Assembly (NCBI GenBank): GCA_015665455.1
Contig: JADFAD010000001.1
Span: 806,001-870,000, forward strand
Length of the DNA stretch: 64,000 bases
Source: Oceanospirillaceae bacterium
Lineage (GTDB): Bacteria; Pseudomonadota; Gammaproteobacteria; Pseudomonadales; Litoribrevibacteraceae
Direction of reading: 5' to 3'
Shown: positions 60,619 through 64,000 of the stretch, in pieces
How positions within the stretch are numbered: position 1 is the first letter of the stretch
Layout of the letters: each line of letters starts with the position of its first letter
The notes under the pieces: model-generated
Told to the model about the DNA's origin: nothing
Seen by the model: the letters and a program-made list of their open reading frames with translations, nothing else
Databases searched by the model: none
Program-made: the position numbers and the translations under genes

Positions 60619-63600
60619 GTGGTTCCAATAAGTTATATCAAACAAATAAAGAATAGGGTGCCTTGTGTCAGGTCTCTATTACTATTGATGGCGTTTGTAA
60701 TGAGCTCATCAATAGCCAATGCCGCTTCAATATTGAGTGTGGCTGTTCCCGCTGATGGGACGTATACGTCAGGGGATACTCTAGAATTTACTGTTTCTTT
60801 TGACGAAAATGTCACGCCTATTTTTCCAACAGATTCTCACGGGGTTGCCTCCTTTTGGCTGGAATTAACCTTGGAGTCTGGCTCTCTAGCCGCTAGGTAT
60901 TCCAGCGTGTCTGGTGCAGATATGGTTTTCACTGCGGATGTCACTTCGAAAGATTTTGATTTTGATGGGATATCGATCAGCCATTTAGAGTTGCACAATG
61001 GAGATGCCAGGATTGTAAATAGCTCTAATCAAGACGCAGATGTGACGTTAAATAACGTACCTGATATGTCCATGGTCTTAATTGATCACGGGAACTCAGT
61101 GACTATAGAAGCGCCGAGTTCCTTGAATCAATCGTTTGAAGAAGGCGACTCTTTTGATATTTACTTCCGGTGGCGCCGTGTTGATAGTTTAATTCTTCAG
61201 GGCTCTCCTGATCTACAAATCACGGTAGGTTCTACGCCTTATCTGTTAACGGGTATTGTTGAAGATGATGCGTTGAAATTCACGCATACAGTACAAACGG
61301 ATGATTTGGATACGGACGGAATTGCACTTGATTCGTTATCTTTCAATGGTGGTGCGCTTTCTGCTGGATTCCAGACTGAAGAAGACACCGTATTCAGCGA
61401 TCACGTTTTGACGGTTTCCGATGGTTCTTTTGTTGCTTACTCAAACATTAAAGTAGGTCCTATTGGCGCTCCCGTAATTGAAAGTGTCACGGTTCCAACC
61501 AACGGAACATACAGCGTTGGAGATTTGCTTGATTTCTCTGTTGTGTTTAACGAATCCGTTACTGTTTATAATACTGCAACGACTAAGCTCCTCGTCGACC
61601 TGTCTAATGAGAAACAAATTGAAGTGCCTTATTTGAACGGTTCGAGTTCGGATACATTGAATTTTCAATATTCAGTGCTGCAAGGAGATATCGCAAACGG
61701 CATTACAATTACTGAGTTAATCACGACAAGTCTTATTCTTGATGTGAGTGCTAAAGAGGCCGATTTAACGTTAGGTAATCTTCCTGATACTAGCGGCATC
61801 ATCATCGATGGCAGTGTACCTGAAGTCACCTCTGTAACCGTTCCTACGGCGACGACCTACATTACGGGGGATACGCTGACCTTTAAAGTGGCGTTTGACG
61901 AAGTCGTAACGGTGACTGGTTCACCGGAACTCCTATTAACTATTGGCAGTGAAACCGTTGTAGCTACTTATGTCAGTGGATCTGGAACGGACACTCTGCT
62001 GTTCACTTATCAGGTGGTCAGCGGAGTCGAAGATGCCGATGGCATCAGTCTTGATTCTCTTTCATTGAATGATGGGTCGATTGTCGATTCAGATGGAAAC
62101 GCCATTGATGCTGAGCTGATCTTGATAGGTGATACGTCTGAGATCTTGATTGACGGTGGCACGAGCGTGGTTGGTGTCCAAACGCCTTCAGCTGGAACAT
62201 ACAGTTACGGTGAGGTGTTGGCGTTTACGGTTTCGTTTGACGAGGCAGTAACCGTTAATGGTTCGCCTAAGCTGTCCATTGATATTGGCGGGTATTCAGC
62301 GCTGGCCTCTTTGACGGGTGGTTCTGGTTCTACTGATCTGGTGTTTCAGTACACGATTGAAACCTCCGATGTAGATTTGGACGGTATTTCAGTTAATCGA
62401 ATCAATGATTTTGATGCGACCATTAGAAATGCCAATGGGCTAGATGCGAATTTAATGCTCAATAACATAGCTGACTCGTCGTCTGTTCTTGTGGATGGTG
62501 GTGCGCCTTCAGGTTATTCGATTTCTCTTGATCAAACTTTAATAGATGCATCGAATGAAATGGCTACGAGCTTTACGTTCAGTGGGGCGGAAGTGGGCGC
62601 GGCGTATGATTATTCTGTGACGTTTGCAGGTGGGCACTCTGGAGAGGTTACTGGCACAGGTTCAATAAATACGGCCAATCAGCAAATTACAGGCATTGAT
62701 GTGTCCAGTCTTGGTGATGGCTCCTTGTTGTATTCCGTAACGTTAACAGATGTGAATGGTAATCAAGGGAACGCCGTTACCGGTTCAGTGAGCAAGTCGA
62801 CAATTTCTCCTGCGATTACCAGCGTCGACGTGCCATCTGCAGCGACTTACTCTGCCTCTTCTATTTTGGTGTTTAAAGTAAACACCAATACGGCAGTTGA
62901 CGTAACTGGTGAGCCTACGCTGTCAATTGATATAGGCGGTACTTCCTATGATGCTGCCTATGATGCAAGCAGTTCTTCATCTAATTCACTTGTTTTTAAG
63001 TACTCTATCGCAGGGAGTGAATCAGACAATGATGGTATCTCAGTTACCTCTTTAAACTTGAACGGGGGGGCATTAGTTTCAGCCCAAGGGATGGACTTCG
63101 ACCTTACATTAATAGGCGTTGCGGATACTTCTGCAGTTCTTGTTACGTCAACGCTTCAAGCCTATGTCTCCTTTACTGTAAACTCAAGTACAGGGCCTTT
63201 GGACATTGGAGATCAGTTGATTGTCGACCTGTATATCACCTTATTTAATCTCTCTGTAGATACCTCAGGAGGAACACCGTCAGTGAATATTGCGCTGGAT
63301 TCAGGAACGGTCACTGCCTCATATGACAGCATTTATCAAAATAACTATTTAAGGTTCATCTATACAGTGCAGTCGGGTGATTCTCACAGTGCCAGTAACG
63401 ATTTAATTCTCTCTGATTTTGTTTCAAACGGAGGGATAATCAAAGCATTTACCAGTTATGATGTTGTTTATTCTGTGGATGCAGTGAACACGCTGACCGG
63501 TACGAGCATTATTGCTGTTGACCCTGAAATTAGTTCGGTGTCCGCTACGTCTGGAAATTATTCTGTTGGCGACGTGATTAATGTAAGCGCTCTATTTAAT

Positions 63601-64000
63601 AAAGACGTTTCGGTAACGGGCAGTCCTGAGTTGACGCTAGATGTAGGTGGAACCAATAGAACGGCGACCTACAACGCCGGTTCAAGCACATCCGACACCT
63701 TGGTATTTGATTACACAGTTGTCTCCGGTGACGAAGATTTGGATGGAATCGATGTTTCTTCATTCGATCAGAATGGATCAACCATTCAAGATGGAAATGC
63801 GAACAACGCGACATTAACGTTAGCGAATGTTGATACGCGTGGTGCGCTCATTGATGCCACATCTCCGTCGGGTTATGGCTTCAGTATCGATCAAGCCTAT
63901 ATCAACACAGACAATGAATTGAACGCTCGATTCAGCTTTTCTTCGGCTGAAATTGGCGCCACATACACGGTAAACGTTTCTCATAATGGAGGGGGAGCTG
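60619..64000 (+). CDS. Giant Ig-like-repeat surface protein, 3' end beyond the window
   Basis: Open for at least 1127 residues with no stop to the window edge. The start is a GTG at 60619 with GGGGGAG seven bases upstream; the next ATG lies inside the signal peptide. Signal peptide about 1-35 (SLLLLMAFVMSSSIANA). From about residue 37 it is an array of about eight Ig-like repeats of roughly 100-120 residues, unit T.PxxGTYxxGDxLxFxVxFDExVTVxGSPxLxxxIG, closing with a ...DADGI.L.SLSLN.G.I.D..GN pattern. Two further modules begin PSGYSISLDQTLIDASNE (about 634) and PSGYGFSIDQAYINTDNE (about 1084), of another Ig type. Probably a cell-surface adhesin; anchor or secretion signal lies outside. 77 bases after the chaperone-tailed gene. 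Confidence 0.87.
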   Translation, partial: MVPISYIKQIKNRVPCVRSLLLLMAFVMSSSIANAASILSVAVPADGTYTSGDTLEFTVSFDENVTPIFPTDSHGVASFWLELTLESGSLAARYSSVSGADMVFTADVTSKDFDFDGISISHLELHNGDARIVNSSNQDADVTLNNVPDMSMVLIDHGNSVTIEAPSSLNQSFEEGDSFDIYFRWRRVDSLILQGSPDLQITVGSTPYLLTGIVEDDALKFTHTVQTDDLDTDGIALDSLSFNGGALSAGFQTEEDTVFSDHVLTVSDGSFVAYSNIKVGPIGAPVIESVTVPTNGTYSVGDLLDFSVVFNESVTVYNTATTKLLVDLSNEKQIEVPYLNGSSSDTLNFQYSVLQGDIANGITITELITTSLILDVSAKEADLTLGNLPDTSGIIIDGSVPEVTSVTVPTATTYITGDTLTFKVAFDEVVTVTGSPELLLTIGSETVVATYVSGSGTDTLLFTYQVVSGVEDADGISLDSLSLNDGSIVDSDGNAIDAELILIGDTSEILIDGGTSVVGVQTPSAGTYSYGEVLAFTVSFDEAVTVNGSPKLSIDIGGYSALASLTGGSGSTDLVFQYTIETSDVDLDGISVNRINDFDATIRNANGLDANLMLNNIADSSSVLVDGGAPSGYSISLDQTLIDASNEMATSFTFSGAEVGAAYDYSVTFAGGHSGEVTGTGSINTANQQITGIDVSSLGDGSLLYSVTLTDVNGNQGNAVTGSVSKSTISPAITSVDVPSAATYSASSILVFKVNTNTAVDVTGEPTLSIDIGGTSYDAAYDASSSSSNSLVFKYSIAGSESDNDGISVTSLNLNGGALVSAQGMDFDLTLIGVADTSAVLVTSTLQAYVSFTVNSSTGPLDIGDQLIVDLYITLFNLSVDTSGGTPSVNIALDSGTVTASYDSIYQNNYLRFIYTVQSGDSHSASNDLILSDFVSNGGIIKAFTSYDVVYSVDAVNTLTGTSIIAVDPEISSVSATSGNYSVGDVINVSALFNKDVSVTGSPELTLDVGGTNRTATYNAGSSTSDTLVFDYTVVSGDEDLDGIDVSSFDQNGSTIQDGNANNATLTLANVDTRGALIDATSPSGYGFSIDQAYINTDNELNARFSFSSAEIGATYTVNVSHNGGGA

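Noticed and set aside
1-64000. CRISPR array, IS element, tRNA or rRNA
   Set aside because: No regularly spaced repeats, transposase frames or cloverleaf/rRNA sequence were seen.

Overview
The window reads as chromosomal DNA of a marine-type gammaproteobacterium, most likely from the Oceanospirillales or a nearby order. The evidence is AT-leaning composition (low-to-mid 40s % GC by eye) and typical gammaproteobacterial genes: nagZ, selO, pabB, an Ada-type repair gene, gcdH, DUF1329 pairs and several diguanylate cyclases. I see no rRNA, tRNA, CRISPR array, insertion sequence or phage module. Genus is not determinable by eye.

Layout. 1-3.6 kb: the end of a GGDEF protein, then two tandem DUF1329 exported proteins. 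3.7-11.4 kb: a heavy-metal RND efflux operon with a His-rich small protein, two paralogous secreted proteins, and CzcC-, CzcB- and CzcA-like proteins, closed by a strong terminator. 11.5-14.8 kb: a CAP-domain lipoprotein, a DUF7079 protein and an M4-like metallopeptidase lipoprotein. 15-18.1 kb: an orphan histidine kinase with a periplasmic solute-binding protein. 18.2-26.8 kb: MBL-fold protein, hotdog thioesterase, YceI, a leucine-rich-repeat lipoprotein, MOSC protein, DUF502, YwbE and a CNNM/CBS transporter. 27-36.5 kb: RNase Z, an ada gene broken by one base, a likely operon gcdH - fused E1 alpha/beta dehydrogenase - FabD-like acyltransferase with a divergent LysR regulator, then pabB. 36.6-43.8 kb: L,D-transpeptidase, nagZ, a SpoIIE-type phosphatase, an HD-GYP protein and an SBP-GGDEF protein. 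43.9-54.9 kb: a membrane protein coupled to a zinc-ribbon rhomboid protease, a chemoreceptor, a DUF1569 protein, a DUF4136 lipoprotein, selO, a DUF3149 micro-membrane protein, a ZIP transporter, a STAS protein and a third GGDEF protein. 55-58.3 kb: a minus-strand cluster of secreted MBL hydrolase, LysR regulator and a PilZ-acyltransferase fusion. 58.5-64 kb: small secreted proteins, a chaperone-tailed secreted protein and the first ~1,127 residues of a giant Ig-like-repeat surface protein that runs off the window.

How the genes work together. Cyclic-di-GMP signalling recurs: three GGDEF proteins, each with an intact GGEEF site and an RxxD inhibitory site, one HD-GYP phosphodiesterase and one PilZ-containing effector. 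The SpoIIE phosphatase and the separate STAS protein form a plausible partner-switching pair, and the STAS gene sits directly before a GGDEF gene, as in the Hsb system of Pseudomonas. The metal operon, the secreted enzymes and the surface proteins suggest an organism that attaches to surfaces and handles metals.

Most worth a second look: the PilZ-FeeM-like acyltransferase with a perfect 25-bp palindrome just upstream; the single-base break in ada, which keeps all four zinc cysteines in exact E. coli register once repaired; the gcdH-E1-acyltransferase cluster; the zinc-ribbon rhomboid operon; and the histidine kinase preceded by helically phased 10-bp repeats.
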